A DNA stretch of 64,000 nt from Cellvibrio polysaccharolyticus (GTDB taxonomy: Bacteria > Pseudomonadota > Gammaproteobacteria > Pseudomonadales > Cellvibrionaceae): positions 2,976,001 to 3,040,000 of the forward strand of contig NZ_PRDL01000001.1 of assembly GCF_015182315.1 (NCBI RefSeq), in the 5' to 3' direction. The notes under the pieces are model-generated. The model did not search any database. It was given only the letters and a program-made list of their open reading frames with translations, and had not been told where the DNA came from. This document shows positions 8,645 through 17,641 of the stretch, in pieces; positions within the stretch are counted from its first letter, which is position 1; the number at the start of each line of letters is the position of its first letter. Made by a program: the position numbers and the translations under genes.

Positions 8645-11600
8645 TTACTGCCCCAACAGCTTTTTCAATGTGGGTTCCATCGCCTCTGCCCAGCGCTGGT
8701 AACCCGTCGGGTTAAGGTGCAACAGGTCAGGCATGATGGAACGCGGCAGTACTTTGTCTTTTTGCAAAAACACAGAACTTACGTCCAGATAAAAAATGTG
8801 TTGGTTGTCCGCATAGCCTTGAATTATGCGATTAACATCAAGGTTGATTCTGCGCATAAATGCGTCCGGTTGTTCCTCACGCGGGAAAACGCCCAGCAAT
8901 AAAATTCGCGTATCCGGCAAACGGGTGCGCAGTTCATCGAGAATATTGCGAATACCGGCGGCGGTTGTTTTGGGAGATTCATGACGGTGACCTGTGTTGT
9001 TGGTGCCAATCATCAGCACCGCAACTTTCGGTGAAATACTATCCACCTCACCGTGTTGTAATCGCCACAATACGTTTTCTGTTCTGTCACCACTGAAGCC
9101 CATATTTACCGCATTGCGCGAAGCGTAAAACCGCTGCCATACGTCCTTGCCTTCTTTTTCCCAGCCCTGGGTAATCGAATCGCCAATCATTACCAGATCA
9201 ACATTGCCTTGTTGCACTCTGTCCAGTACCGCCTGATGACGGGGCATCCACCAGGATTTTGCCCAGAACTCGTTCAACGGCGCCGGGGTTACCGATACGG
9301 TTTTGTAATCCGGACAAGTGACATTACCCTCGTCTTTTTTCAGGAACATAATATTCGCCAGCGAGACTTCACCCGCACCACCAACACCGATATTAAACGG
9401 ATGGCTTACCCCGGAAAAATCGTCACCCTCACGATAAAAACAGGCGAGTGGTACGCGCAGGTTTTTCCAGCCTTTGCCTTTTTGCGCTATCGCGGTTTCG
9501 GTGAGAGACACTTTACGTTCGCACTCGGGTCCGCACCGCAATTTCAATTCCAGCCCGGCGTTTTCAAAACGAACGACGTTCAGGTCAAAGGCAACCACAC
9601 CGCCCTGGCGGGCATGATCCTGCAAGTTCAACGGGCGTCCGCCTTCCCAGGTTAAACCGGCAAAGGGCACCGATTTCCAGGTCAGTGTCAATGCATCTTC
9701 CTGCACGTCTTTGTCGCTGGTTTTTACGATCACGCTGCTATCAGGTAACGCGGCGTAAGCACCGCTGAGGATTTGATTGCGCTCGTGGTTGTTAAAGAAA
9801 ATATTCCAAGGCTGCAACGGGCGGCCAACATGGAAACGGATATCCGCCGACTGGCCGCTGGCTACGCCTTTAACCGATTCTGCCAGATCGGACGGCCCGG
9901 TTTGATTGCCCTCATAGGTAAGGCCGTAGCCATAAGGAAATAGCGGGTTGTAATTTTTTTGATGAATATTCAACTCGGATTGCAAGGGCAAAGCAGGCCA
10001 TGAAAACGACAAGGTACCTTTAAAGTCATGATTGACCTGACCATCTGCTTTGGCGAGTAGTACATCGGCAATACCCGCGCCTTCGGTACCCGGCAACCAG
10101 GCGGCAACAAAAGCATCAGAAGCATTAATTTCCGGATTCACCCACATAGCCCGGCCGGAAAGAAATACCGATACAACCGGAATGCCTTCCGCTTTCAATT
10201 TTTTCAGCAAGGCAAGGTTGGGTTTTTCAACCGGTTCAAATTCCAGCGAATCCAGATCACCATTACCTTCTGCGTAAGGGTCTTCACCAAACACCACCAC
10301 AGCGACATCCGGTTTTTGTTGATATTTGCCTTGCGGAGACAATTCCACCTGGCCACCGGCAAGTGTCACCGCTTGCTTGATGCCACCATAAATGGAGGTA
10401 GCGCCGGGGAAATTGCTGTTGGTATTGCCCGTGCCCTGCCAGCTCACGCTCCAGCCACCGGATTGCTTGCCAATATTGTCGGCACCATCACCCGCCAGCA
10501 AAATACGGGCTTGTGGCTTGATGGGTAATACGCGATTTTTGTTTTTCAGCAAGACCAGACTTTCACGCACGGCCTGGCGAGCAACGGCACGGTGATCGGC
10601 ATGACCAATCAATGATTGGTCGCCAGCCAGGGCACGCTGTGAAGGTTTCTTATCGAACAACCCGGCAATCAACTTGACCCGCAAAATACGGCGCACGGCA
10701 TCATCAATGCGAGCGGTATCAATTTCCTTGCTTTCCACTTGAGCCAGGGTGTTGCTGATCATGGCTTTCCAGTCGGACGTGACCATTAACAAATCGACAC
10801 CGGCATTGATCGCCTGGGCGCAGGAGTCGTTGGTACAACCCGGCACCTGACCCTGGCCATTCCAGTCACCTACTACCAGACCTGCAAAACCCATGCGATT
10901 TTTCAGCACCTCCGTTAGCAAGTAATGGTTGCCGTGCATTTTTTCGCCATTCCACGAAGAGAAGCTGGCCATAATGCTCAGTACGCCGGCGTCAATCGCA
11001 ACCGGATAACCGGGGTTGTGAATATCAATCAACTGTTGTTCGCTGATGCGAGCATCGCCCTGGTCGTCGCCACCCAGGGTGCCGCCATCGGCAAGAAAGT
11101 GTTTGGCCGTTGCCACAACCCGTTGTTCGTTTAAAAAATCACGACCGGCAGCTTCGCCCTGCAAACCTTCAACCATAGCGCGGGAAAACGTCTTCACCAA
11201 CTCCGGGTCTTCGGAATAACTTTCGTAGGTGCGCCCCCAGTTGTCATTACGGGCAACAGCCAGGGTTGGCGCGAACACCCATTCGATACCTGTGGCGCGC
11301 ACTTCTCTTGCGGTTGCTTCACCGATTTTTTTAATCAGCGCCGGGTTACGCGTTGCCCCCAAAGCAATGTTGTGCGGGAACAAGGTCGCCCCGGTGACAT
11401 TGTTATGACCGTGTACCGCATCGGTGCCCCAGATAATCGGAATAGCTACCGAACCGTCGCTGGCATCCATCGACGCTTTGTAAAATTCATCCGCCAATGA
11501 CAGCCAATCTCCGGCTTTGGCATTGCTGATGCGGTTGGGCATGGAGCCGCCACCGTTCAACACCGAACCTATGTGGTATTGCTTTGCCTCTGCCGGGGTG

Positions 11601-11848
11601 ATTGACTGAATTTCAGCCTGCATCATCTGGCCGACTTTTTCTTCCAGCGTCATTTTCGCCAGCAAGGCTTCAACCCGCTGTTCGATATCATTTTTAACAA
11701 AAGGACTGCTCGCTTTCGGCCATTCACCGGACGCGGTATGGCTGGCACGATGGTCGCCAGCCTGTTGTTGGGTGCAGGCAATCAAAGCCGCAGCCAGCAC
11801 ACCGGCAACGATAAAACCCGTAATAGGACGGCGGGGAAATTTTTTCAT
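8645..11848 (-). CDS. Lipoprotein GH3 beta-glucosidase/glucanase fused to a C-terminal SGNH esterase
   Basis: 1067 residues from the ATG at 11848, chosen because MKKFPRRPITGFIVAGVLAA begins a lipoprotein signal ending in the lipobox LIAC. Domains in order: GH3 N-terminal barrel (about 45-390) with the nucleophile Asp in GLVVGDWNGQ, GH3 C-terminal domain (about 420-640, KNKNRVLPI, VVFGEDPYAEGNGD), an ExoP-like galactose-binding beta domain (about 690-855) and an SGNH/GDSL hydrolase (about 870-1067). The SGNH part has block I GDSITQGW, block III GTNN and the DLLHLN catalytic Asp/His block. The GH3 half should release glucose from beta-glucans. The SGNH half resembles PAF-acetylhydrolase-type esterases and could remove acetyl groups. 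Predicted anchored to the outer or inner membrane. Confidence 0.9.
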   Translation of the reverse strand: MKKFPRRPITGFIVAGVLAAALIACTQQQAGDHRASHTASGEWPKASSPFVKNDIEQRVEALLAKMTLEEKVGQMMQAEIQSITPAEAKQYHIGSVLNGGGSMPNRISNAKAGDWLSLADEFYKASMDASDGSVAIPIIWGTDAVHGHNNVTGATLFPHNIALGATRNPALIKKIGEATAREVRATGIEWVFAPTLAVARNDNWGRTYESYSEDPELVKTFSRAMVEGLQGEAAGRDFLNEQRVVATAKHFLADGGTLGGDDQGDARISEQQLIDIHNPGYPVAIDAGVLSIMASFSSWNGEKMHGNHYLLTEVLKNRMGFAGLVVGDWNGQGQVPGCTNDSCAQAINAGVDLLMVTSDWKAMISNTLAQVESKEIDTARIDDAVRRILRVKLIAGLFDKKPSQRALAGDQSLIGHADHRAVARQAVRESLVLLKNKNRVLPIKPQARILLAGDGADNIGKQSGGWSVSWQGTGNTNSNFPGATSIYGGIKQAVTLAGGQVELSPQGKYQQKPDVAVVVFGEDPYAEGNGDLDSLEFEPVEKPNLALLKKLKAEGIPVVSVFLSGRAMWVNPEINASDAFVAAWLPGTEGAGIADVLLAKADGQVNHDFKGTLSFSWPALPLQSELNIHQKNYNPLFPYGYGLTYEGNQTGPSDLAESVKGVASGQSADIRFHVGRPLQPWNIFFNNHERNQILSGAYAALPDSSVIVKTSDKDVQEDALTLTWKSVPFAGLTWEGGRPLNLQDHARQGGVVAFDLNVVRFENAGLELKLRCGPECERKVSLTETAIAQKGKGWKNLRVPLACFYREGDDFSGVSHPFNIGVGGAGEVSLANIMFLKKDEGNVTCPDYKTVSVTPAPLNEFWAKSWWMPRHQAVLDRVQQGNVDLVMIGDSITQGWEKEGKDVWQRFYASRNAVNMGFSGDRTENVLWRLQHGEVDSISPKVAVLMIGTNNTGHRHESPKTTAAGIRNILDELRTRLPDTRILLLGVFPREEQPDAFMRRINLDVNRIIQGYADNQHIFYLDVSSVFLQKDKVLPRSIMPDLLHLNPTGYQRWAEAMEPTLKKLLGQ

Positions 11849-11890
11849 GAAGAGATACCTGGAACCCATTGCGATTATTGTTTGGATGGC

Positions 11891-11940
11891 AAAAAACCGC
11901 GTTACCCCTGGCAGCGGGTGCTGCGAGGTAACACGGTTTT
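11891..11940 (-). terminator. Strong terminator of the fucose operon
   Basis: A long hairpin, AAACCG-GTTACC...GCAGC GGGT GCTGC...GGTAAC-CGGTTT, followed on the minus strand by a run of six T. It lies between the last gene of the fucose operon (FAH hydrolase) and the GH3-SGNH gene, so the GH3 gene should have its own promoter in the short space to 11848. I could not define that promoter. Confidence 0.85.
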
Positions 11941-12065
11941 ACAGCCTGTCAGACATGCGGCATTTATACTCCTGCCATGGCTAACAGTCATTTTTTGTCG
12001 GCTAAAGAATTGTCAAGCCAGGCAGTCTGGCCTGTGCAGGGCTCCCGGTATTACTCAGGCGTTAA

Positions 12066-12920
12066 TCAGGGCGTTGCTGACCATGCCATTACCGTTTGTT
12101 GCTGAACACCCAGGCCATCAATACCCAGGCTCATGACATCACCCGCCTCAAGGTACAGCGGCGGCTTTTGCCCAAGCCCTACCCCCGGCGGCGTGCCGGT
12201 AGAAATAATATCACCCGGTTGCAAACTCATAAACTGGCTGAGGTAGTGCACCAGAAACGCAGGGCCAAAAACCATTTGTCGGGTAGAGCTCTGCTGAAAG
12301 GTTTTGTCATTCACTTTCAACCATAAATCCAGATTCAGCGGGTCAGCGATGTCATCACGCGTGACCAACCAGGGGCCAATCGGGCCGAAGGTATCGCAAC
12401 CTTTGCCTTTATCCCATTGACCGCCCCGCTCCAACTGGAAAGCGCGTTCGGAAATATCGTTGATAACGCAATAGCCGGCAATATGGCTTTCCGCTTCTTC
12501 CAGCGCAACATAACTGGCAGCCTTGCCAATCACAACGCCGAGTTCAACTTCCCAATCCAGTTTGGTGGAGTTGCGGGGTTTAATCACCACATCATTAGGC
12601 CCGGTAATCGCGCTGGTGGCTTTCATAAACACCACCGGTTCATCCGGCACTGCCATGCCCGATTCGGCGGCGTGGTCTGCATAATTCAAACCGATACAAA
12701 TAAATTTTCCGACACGGTTAACACAAGCCCCCAGACGCACCGGGGCATCAACCACGGGCAAGGATGAGGTATCCAATGTTGCCAGTTGCCGGAGTGTTTT
12801 GTCGTCGAGCGCGAGGCCATCAATATCTGCTATATGAGCAGAGAGATCGCGAATAACACCGGCTGAGTCCAGCAAGCCCGGCTTTTCTTCACCCGCGTTG
12901 CCATAACGTAATAATTTCAT
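12066..12920 (-). CDS. FAH-family hydrolase, probable 2,4-diketo-3-deoxy-L-fuconate hydrolase
   Basis: 284 residues of the fumarylacetoacetate-hydrolase fold. Visible are the metal-site pattern DWEVELGVVIGK, the family motif GLNYADHAAESG, the NDISERAFQ segment and GDIISTGTPPGVGLG. In the non-phosphorylating L-fucose route such enzymes cleave 2,4-diketo-3-deoxy-L-fuconate to pyruvate and L-lactate. It is the last gene of the operon, 63 bp after the SDR that would make its substrate. GGAG seven bases before the ATG supports the start. The exact substrate is inferred from the neighbours; rhamnose-pathway homologues look alike. Confidence 0.85.
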   Translation of the reverse strand: MKLLRYGNAGEEKPGLLDSAGVIRDLSAHIADIDGLALDDKTLRQLATLDTSSLPVVDAPVRLGACVNRVGKFICIGLNYADHAAESGMAVPDEPVVFMKATSAITGPNDVVIKPRNSTKLDWEVELGVVIGKAASYVALEEAESHIAGYCVINDISERAFQLERGGQWDKGKGCDTFGPIGPWLVTRDDIADPLNLDLWLKVNDKTFQQSSTRQMVFGPAFLVHYLSQFMSLQPGDIISTGTPPGVGLGQKPPLYLEAGDVMSLGIDGLGVQQQTVMAWSATP

Positions 12921-12983
12921 AAGTCTGCTCCACTGGTTACATCAGAAATAGAAAAGGATTGTCGGCGGTATTTTGCCGAGCGA

Positions 12984-13712
12984 TCAATTGCTCCAGCCGC
13001 CATCAATAATATGGGTTGTACCGGTTGTGAATGCCGCTGCATCGCTGGCGAGGTATAGCGCCAGCTCGGCAATTTCCTGCGCACTGCCCAGCCGCCCCAT
13101 CGGTTGCCTCGCGACAAAATTTTTATACGCGGTGTCGTAATCACCGGTTGCGTGCATCCGTTGCTCAAGCGATGGCGTTTGTACCGTACCCGGGCAAATG
13201 GCATTGCAGCGCACTCCCTGAGTCACAAAATCGGCGGCCACGGCTTTGGTAAAACCTATCACAGCCGCCTTGGTCATGCCGTAGGCAAAACGGTTGGGCG
13301 CGCCTTTGATGGAACTGGCCACTGATGACATATTAATTATCGAACCATTGCCGGTGGTGATCATGCCGGGCAGAAATGCACGCACCATGCGATACATGGA
13401 GGTGACATTAATATCGAAAGAAAATTGCCAGGCTTTTTCATCGCAATCGAGAATCGTGCCGTTGTGCACATAACCGGCACAATTGAATAACACATTAACC
13501 GGGCCGGTTTCCTGGCTGAATTGCACAATCGCCTCGGCGTCGAGCACATCCAGCTGGCGCGTCTCGCAATTTTCCAATTGCGCCAGTGACGCGGCATTGA
13601 TATCCGTTGCGATAACACGTGCACCTTCAGCGGCAAACAATTCGGCGGCGGCTTTGCCAATCCCCTGACCGGCACCGGTAATCACTACGACTTTTCCGAG
13701 CATTCTGTTCAT
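12984..13712 (-). CDS. SDR oxidoreductase, probable 2-keto-3-deoxy-L-fuconate dehydrogenase
   Basis: A 242-residue classical short-chain dehydrogenase. Cofactor motif TGAGQGIGKA (about 12-21), acidic Asp after the second strand (VIATDIN, favouring NAD), NCAGY, and catalytic Ser/Tyr/Lys in MSSVASS and YGMTK. The C-terminal loop QRMHATGDYDTAYK and GTTHIIDGGWSN resemble the fucose-pathway SDRs of Xanthomonas and animal BDH2-like enzymes. It would oxidise C4 of 2-keto-3-deoxy-L-fuconate, feeding the FAH hydrolase just downstream. Start at 13712 has AAGG eight bases upstream. Confidence 0.88.
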   Translation of the reverse strand: MNRMLGKVVVITGAGQGIGKAAAELFAAEGARVIATDINAASLAQLENCETRQLDVLDAEAIVQFSQETGPVNVLFNCAGYVHNGTILDCDEKAWQFSFDINVTSMYRMVRAFLPGMITTGNGSIINMSSVASSIKGAPNRFAYGMTKAAVIGFTKAVAADFVTQGVRCNAICPGTVQTPSLEQRMHATGDYDTAYKNFVARQPMGRLGSAQEIAELALYLASDAAAFTTGTTHIIDGGWSN

Positions 13713-13784
13713 AAAGAAACCTTTTCAGGAGTTTTATCGTTATTGTTAAAAAGCGTCTTCAATTGACGTTAATAATTTTCGGTG

Positions 13785-14996
13785 TCAGCCGCTTACCCGT
13801 AGCGGCAAACAACCAGGGCCAATCGGTTCAAACGATTTATAGGTGAGAATAAATTCCTGATGCCCGAGCGCTTCAGAAACGCTCGGACTACCGCAGGCAA
13901 CATCAATCACTTTGTTATAAATTTCATGGCCGACTTCATCCAGAGACGCTTCCCCTTCAAGAATGCGCCCGGCATTGATATCCATGTCGCCCGATAACTT
14001 GCGCCAGGTTTCCGGGTTGGCACAGACTTTAATAACCGGAGAAACAGCAGAACCGACCACCGAGCCACGCCCGGTAGTGAATAAGGTTAAATGACAACCG
14101 CAGGCGATCAGTTCAACAATTTCTGCGTTGTCGGAAATATTCGGAAAGCCGAATCTGGGTTCGCCATCGGGCACCACGTCCAGCAAATACAAACCACCCG
14201 CCGTGGGAATATCCCCCGGTTTGATCAAACCGCTAATCGGCGATGAACCGGATTTTGAATAGGCTCCCATGGATTTTTCTTCGAGGGTGGTGAGGCCACC
14301 GTCAGCATTACCGGGGGCAAAACTGCCAAACCCCATCACCCGGTAATAGTGTTCGGCTTTTGCGACGCAGGCTTCAATTTCCTGGCCCAATGCCGGTGTG
14401 ATAGCGCGATCCGCCATAATGGTTTCACAACCGATCAGCTCGCCGGTTTCTTCAAAAATACAGGCCGCGCCTTCTTCTACCAGAAAATCAAAACACCGCC
14501 CTACCGCCGGGTTGGCGCTGATACCGCTGGTGCCATCCGAGCCGCCGCAAATGGTTCCAATAATCAGCTCGTTAATCGCCATGGGAACCCGCGTTACGCT
14601 GGCCACTTGTTGGCGCAACCGTTCCACCGCTTCAACGCCAGCGCTGGTCGTTGCCAGCGTGCCACCATTTTCCTGAATAATCAGCAGTTCCGCCGGTCGT
14701 CCACTTTGCTGAATCAAGGATAAAAGTTTGTCGCGGTTCATGCTTTCGCAGCCTAGCGACACCAGCAGCGCACCGCCCACATTCGGATGGGTGCAGATAG
14801 CGGTCATCATGTGAAAAGCATATTCATTGGGATAACAGCCCGGGAAGCCGATCAAATGCACATCGGTTTGGTTAGAGAGGTTTACAATGCGTCGGCTGAC
14901 GTGGTGCGCGCACTCCACCAGGTAAGCAACAACAATAATATTGCGGATGCCTTTACGCCCGTCCTGCCGCAGATAACCGGATAAATTATTGTTCAT
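13785..14996 (-). CDS. UxaA-family dehydratase, large C-terminal subunit
   Basis: 403 residues matching the C-terminal catalytic part of altronate/galactarate-type dehydratases: GYLRQDGRKGIRN at the N-terminus, QENGGTLATTSAGVEAV, NELIIGTICGGSDGTSG (conserved Cys and Gly loop) and FTTGRGSVVG. These are Fe-dependent sugar-acid dehydratases. The SAF-domain part is on a separate gene immediately upstream, sharing one base (TGATG). Position between fucose dehydrogenase and the KDF dehydrogenase implies it dehydrates L-fuconate, a step usually done by an enolase-superfamily FucD, which is absent here. GGAG nine bases before the ATG. Confidence 0.85.
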   Translation of the reverse strand: MNNNLSGYLRQDGRKGIRNIIVVAYLVECAHHVSRRIVNLSNQTDVHLIGFPGCYPNEYAFHMMTAICTHPNVGGALLVSLGCESMNRDKLLSLIQQSGRPAELLIIQENGGTLATTSAGVEAVERLRQQVASVTRVPMAINELIIGTICGGSDGTSGISANPAVGRCFDFLVEEGAACIFEETGELIGCETIMADRAITPALGQEIEACVAKAEHYYRVMGFGSFAPGNADGGLTTLEEKSMGAYSKSGSSPISGLIKPGDIPTAGGLYLLDVVPDGEPRFGFPNISDNAEIVELIACGCHLTLFTTGRGSVVGSAVSPVIKVCANPETWRKLSGDMDINAGRILEGEASLDEVGHEIYNKVIDVACGSPSVSEALGHQEFILTYKSFEPIGPGCLPLRVSG

Positions 14997-15343
14997 CAGG
15001 ATTCGCTCCGCTGACTGTTTTGCCGTGTGCGTGTATGGCTGGGGATATAATCACTTTGCATGTTGTGCATGTGCACATGTTCTCCTCGCTGGACCGACGT
15101 CAACAGCGAACCTATCGCAGCACCGTATTTATAAATTTTTTCACCCGTCTGCAAATCAGCTCGCGCCACTTTATGCCCCACCTGGATGGCATCGGCACTG
15201 ACAACCTCCGCACCATCAATGGTCACGCCATCACCCGGTTGAATGTGCCGGATGCAGACCAGGACATTGTCTGCCGGGTGCAAGAGAATTAACGCGTTTT
15301 TATTTTCAGTGGATGCCATTTTATTGCTCTCATCGCCCATCAT
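14996..15343 (-). CDS. UxaA-family dehydratase, small SAF-domain subunit
   Basis: 115 residues corresponding to the N-terminal SAF domain of UxaA (ILLHPADNVLVCIRHIQPGD, GHKVARADLQTGEKIYKYG, EHVHMHN). In full-length UxaA this domain is fused to the catalytic part; here the enzyme is split into two overlapping genes, as in some other members of the family. The ATG at 15343 overlaps the aldo/keto reductase stop. MASTENKN nine codons later, preceded by GAGAGC, is an equally good start. Forms the dehydratase with the 13785-14996 product. Confidence 0.85.
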   Translation of the reverse strand: MMGDESNKMASTENKNALILLHPADNVLVCIRHIQPGDGVTIDGAEVVSADAIQVGHKVARADLQTGEKIYKYGAAIGSLLTSVQRGEHVHMHNMQSDYIPSHTRTRQNSQRSES

Positions 15344-16389
15344 TTTTCAGCAACTCGCTTTATGGATGCAGATGGCACCGGTGCATCGGGATGAATAAGT
15401 TGCTGCTGATGAAGCGCCTCCCAAAATGCAACCGGGATTGCAAAGTTCATCAAGGCAACTGCCGACAATAATTCTTCATTATTGGAAAAACCGGCCAATA
15501 CATGGCTTACCACCGGATGTGCCACGGGAAATTGCAACGCGGCCGCCGCCAGAGGCACGCCAAACTCGTAACAGATAACTTCCAATTGTTTAACGCGGTC
15601 AATCACAGAGGGCGGCGCCGGTTGGTAGTTGTAATACCAGGGGCCTTCACCCCCGGTACCGCTGGCAAGAATGCCGGAGTTAAACGGCGCCGCGGCGATA
15701 AGCGAGACCCGCCGTTGTTGACACAAGGACATAAAATGATCGCAAGGTTGCTGTTCCAGCAAGGTGTAGCGGCCGGCAAGCAGGATGCAATCAAGGTCGA
15801 CAGCGGCCAGCAAGGTTTCACCAATTTGCCACTCGTTGGCACCCAGCCCTATCGCCCGAATCAGGCGCTGGTTTTTCAATGCTTCCATGGCGCGATAGCC
15901 GCCTTGCAGAAAATCCTGCAGATAGTGTGGGTGTGCGTCGCCATGGGTTTGCCGGCCAAGATCGTGTATCAGCAGCGTATCGATATAGTCCGTCTGCAAG
16001 CGCTGCAAACTGCTCTCGAAAGAGCGCATTACGCCATCGTAGCTGTAATCAAACACCGGCTCGAAATCGGCAGCGCCGGCAAATCCGTGTCGAACATATT
16101 CCCCACGACTAACCGGCTGCAAACGACGCCCGACCTTGGTTGAAAGTTCAAAGCTTTCGCGAGGAAGCGATTGAATAGCCCTGCCCAGGCGTTGCTCGCT
16201 AAGCCCGAAACCGTAATGCGGGGCGGTATCAAAGTAGCGAATACCCGCATCGAAAGCAGTGCGTACCGTGGCGATAGCCGCTGCCTCGTCGACTTCGTGG
16301 TAAAGGTTGCCAATTGGCGCTGCACCAAAGCCGAGCGCTGCAACGCCCCGACCACTCCCCGCACAGGAAGGAAAAATTGAATGACTCAA
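15340..16389 (-). CDS. Aldo/keto reductase, probable L-fucose dehydrogenase
   Basis: 349 residues with the AKR tetrad: Asp and Tyr in YFDTAPHYGFG, Lys in LSTKVGRR and His in DTLLIHDLG. The N-terminal ALGFGAAPIGNLYHEVDE is typical of the D-threo-aldose/L-fucose dehydrogenase branch. It would oxidise L-fucose to L-fucono-lactone, the first step of the route. It is the first gene of the operon ending at 12066. The start codon is TTG at 16389 with GAGG seven bases upstream; no in-frame ATG lies nearby. Confidence 0.87.
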   Translation of the reverse strand: MSHSIFPSCAGSGRGVAALGFGAAPIGNLYHEVDEAAAIATVRTAFDAGIRYFDTAPHYGFGLSEQRLGRAIQSLPRESFELSTKVGRRLQPVSRGEYVRHGFAGAADFEPVFDYSYDGVMRSFESSLQRLQTDYIDTLLIHDLGRQTHGDAHPHYLQDFLQGGYRAMEALKNQRLIRAIGLGANEWQIGETLLAAVDLDCILLAGRYTLLEQQPCDHFMSLCQQRRVSLIAAAPFNSGILASGTGGEGPWYYNYQPAPPSVIDRVKQLEVICYEFGVPLAAAALQFPVAHPVVSHVLAGFSNNEELLSAVALMNFAIPVAFWEALHQQQLIHPDAPVPSASIKRVAEK

Positions 16390-16760
16390 CAGATGGCCTC
16401 GTTTTTATAATTAAAAACCACATTGCTAATAAAAAACATTCTACGTGAGATCCGCAGAGAAAAACACCGCTGCGCCCGGTCTTTTTGTGACAAAAATAAA
16501 AATTTATAAAAATAATCAGGTCGGCGCTGCGCCTGCATCAACGTAAAAAGCGTGAAAGCCAACAGGGAGAAAAAACCAGCCACAAAAAACAAAGCCGGTA
16601 TTGCAAAAAACAATACCGGCTTCCGGAAAGGTAGAGGCAAGCGCCTATTCACTCAGGAGAAAAATGCCTGGACTGCAGCGCTATAAACCTCTGTAAAAGA
16701 TGCAAACTGGCAAGAAGTCAGCGTTAAACAACCGCCTGAAAAGACGGGCCTGAATGACCG
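16390..16760. other. Intergenic region upstream of the fucose operon
   Basis: 371 bp without a credible gene. The part next to 16389 is AT-rich and must hold the promoter of the aldo/keto reductase operon; TATAAA-like and TAGAAT-like elements are present but have no convincing -35. The part toward 16760 holds the IclR terminator. No clear IclR operator was identified. Confidence 0.5.
16592..16622 (-). terminator. Terminator of the iclR transcript
   Basis: GCCGGTATTG (16594-16603) and CAATACCGGC (16611-16620) form a perfect 10-bp stem, extended by AA/TT, with loop CAAAAAA. The minus strand continues TTTGTTTTTTG. It separates the FucP-lactonase-IclR genes from the aldo/keto reductase operon. 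Confidence 0.88.
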
Positions 16761-17552
16761 TCAGTCGTTAAGGGCTTCGGAAATTTTTCGGGCCGCCAAC
16801 TGTAAACGCTCAAGCACTTCCGCCTGACTGGCACTTTGCGATTTGATTTTAATAAAGGGAACAATAAGGCTGGCGATGGCACCTTGCATACCGGCCACTG
16901 GCACACAGATATCAGTGATGCCTTCAACAAAATCACTGGGAGATTCAATATAGCCTTGCTGCGCCGCCTGTTCAGACCGCTGCAAAAAAGGCGTTATGAC
17001 GGCTTCGCTGGCAGTCGCCTGCAAACGCGGCAACCAATGGCTTTTCATCTCTTCGGTGGCATGACCGTACAACAAAATACCGGAGTTGGTTTCTACCAGC
17101 AGGCGGCGATAACCTACCCGTACGGAAAAGCCTATATCCATCGGGCTTTCAACACGCGCCACCACCACAATTTGATCCCCGGAAGGCACCACAAGGTGGC
17201 AGGATTGCCCAACTTCGCGCGTCAATTCTTTCATGATCGGCAGTGCGGCTTCCAACAATACGCGTGCAGAACCCTGGGAGATACCCAGCGTAAATAATTT
17301 GTTGGTGAGAGTGTAGCCGTCACGACCATCGCCTGCGGCAGCAATGTAACCGCGAAACTCCAGTGCCAATACCATGCGGAATAATTCGCTCACCGAACGG
17401 CCGAGCATATTGGCCATTTGCGATGTCGTCATGGGGACGCCCTGGCGGGCGAGTAACTCGAGAATATCCAGTCCTTTCTCCAGGGCCGGAGCCCGGTACT
17501 TGCGTTCGTTGTCATCCTGTAACGATTCGACCTGAGCGTGTTGAGCTTTCAT
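16761..17552 (-). CDS. IclR-family transcriptional regulator
   Basis: 263 residues: winged helix-turn-helix (about 20-85, GLDILELLARQGVPMTTSQM) and an IclR effector domain (about 100-260, SCHLVVPSGDQIVVVARVES, SGILLYGH). IclR proteins are usually local repressors that bind a sugar acid or keto acid. It sits between the lactonase and the catabolic operon, so it most likely controls both fucose transcripts. It is 89 bp downstream of the lactonase gene and may share its transcript. Confidence 0.9.
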   Translation of the reverse strand: MKAQHAQVESLQDDNERKYRAPALEKGLDILELLARQGVPMTTSQMANMLGRSVSELFRMVLALEFRGYIAAAGDGRDGYTLTNKLFTLGISQGSARVLLEAALPIMKELTREVGQSCHLVVPSGDQIVVVARVESPMDIGFSVRVGYRRLLVETNSGILLYGHATEEMKSHWLPRLQATASEAVITPFLQRSEQAAQQGYIESPSDFVEGITDICVPVAGMQGAIASLIVPFIKIKSQSASQAEVLERLQLAARKISEALND

Positions 17553-17641
17553 AGTGTTCCACTTTTATTATTTGAGAATTCCCGGAAACCGAATCACTGT
17601 AACCAGTAAAGCTGACGCCACAACAGCGCAGCGCAAAATCG

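Noticed and set aside
16386..16652. 88-codon minus-strand ORF with a hydrophobic start
   Set aside because: It reads through the iclR terminator hairpin and has no ribosome site or family resemblance.
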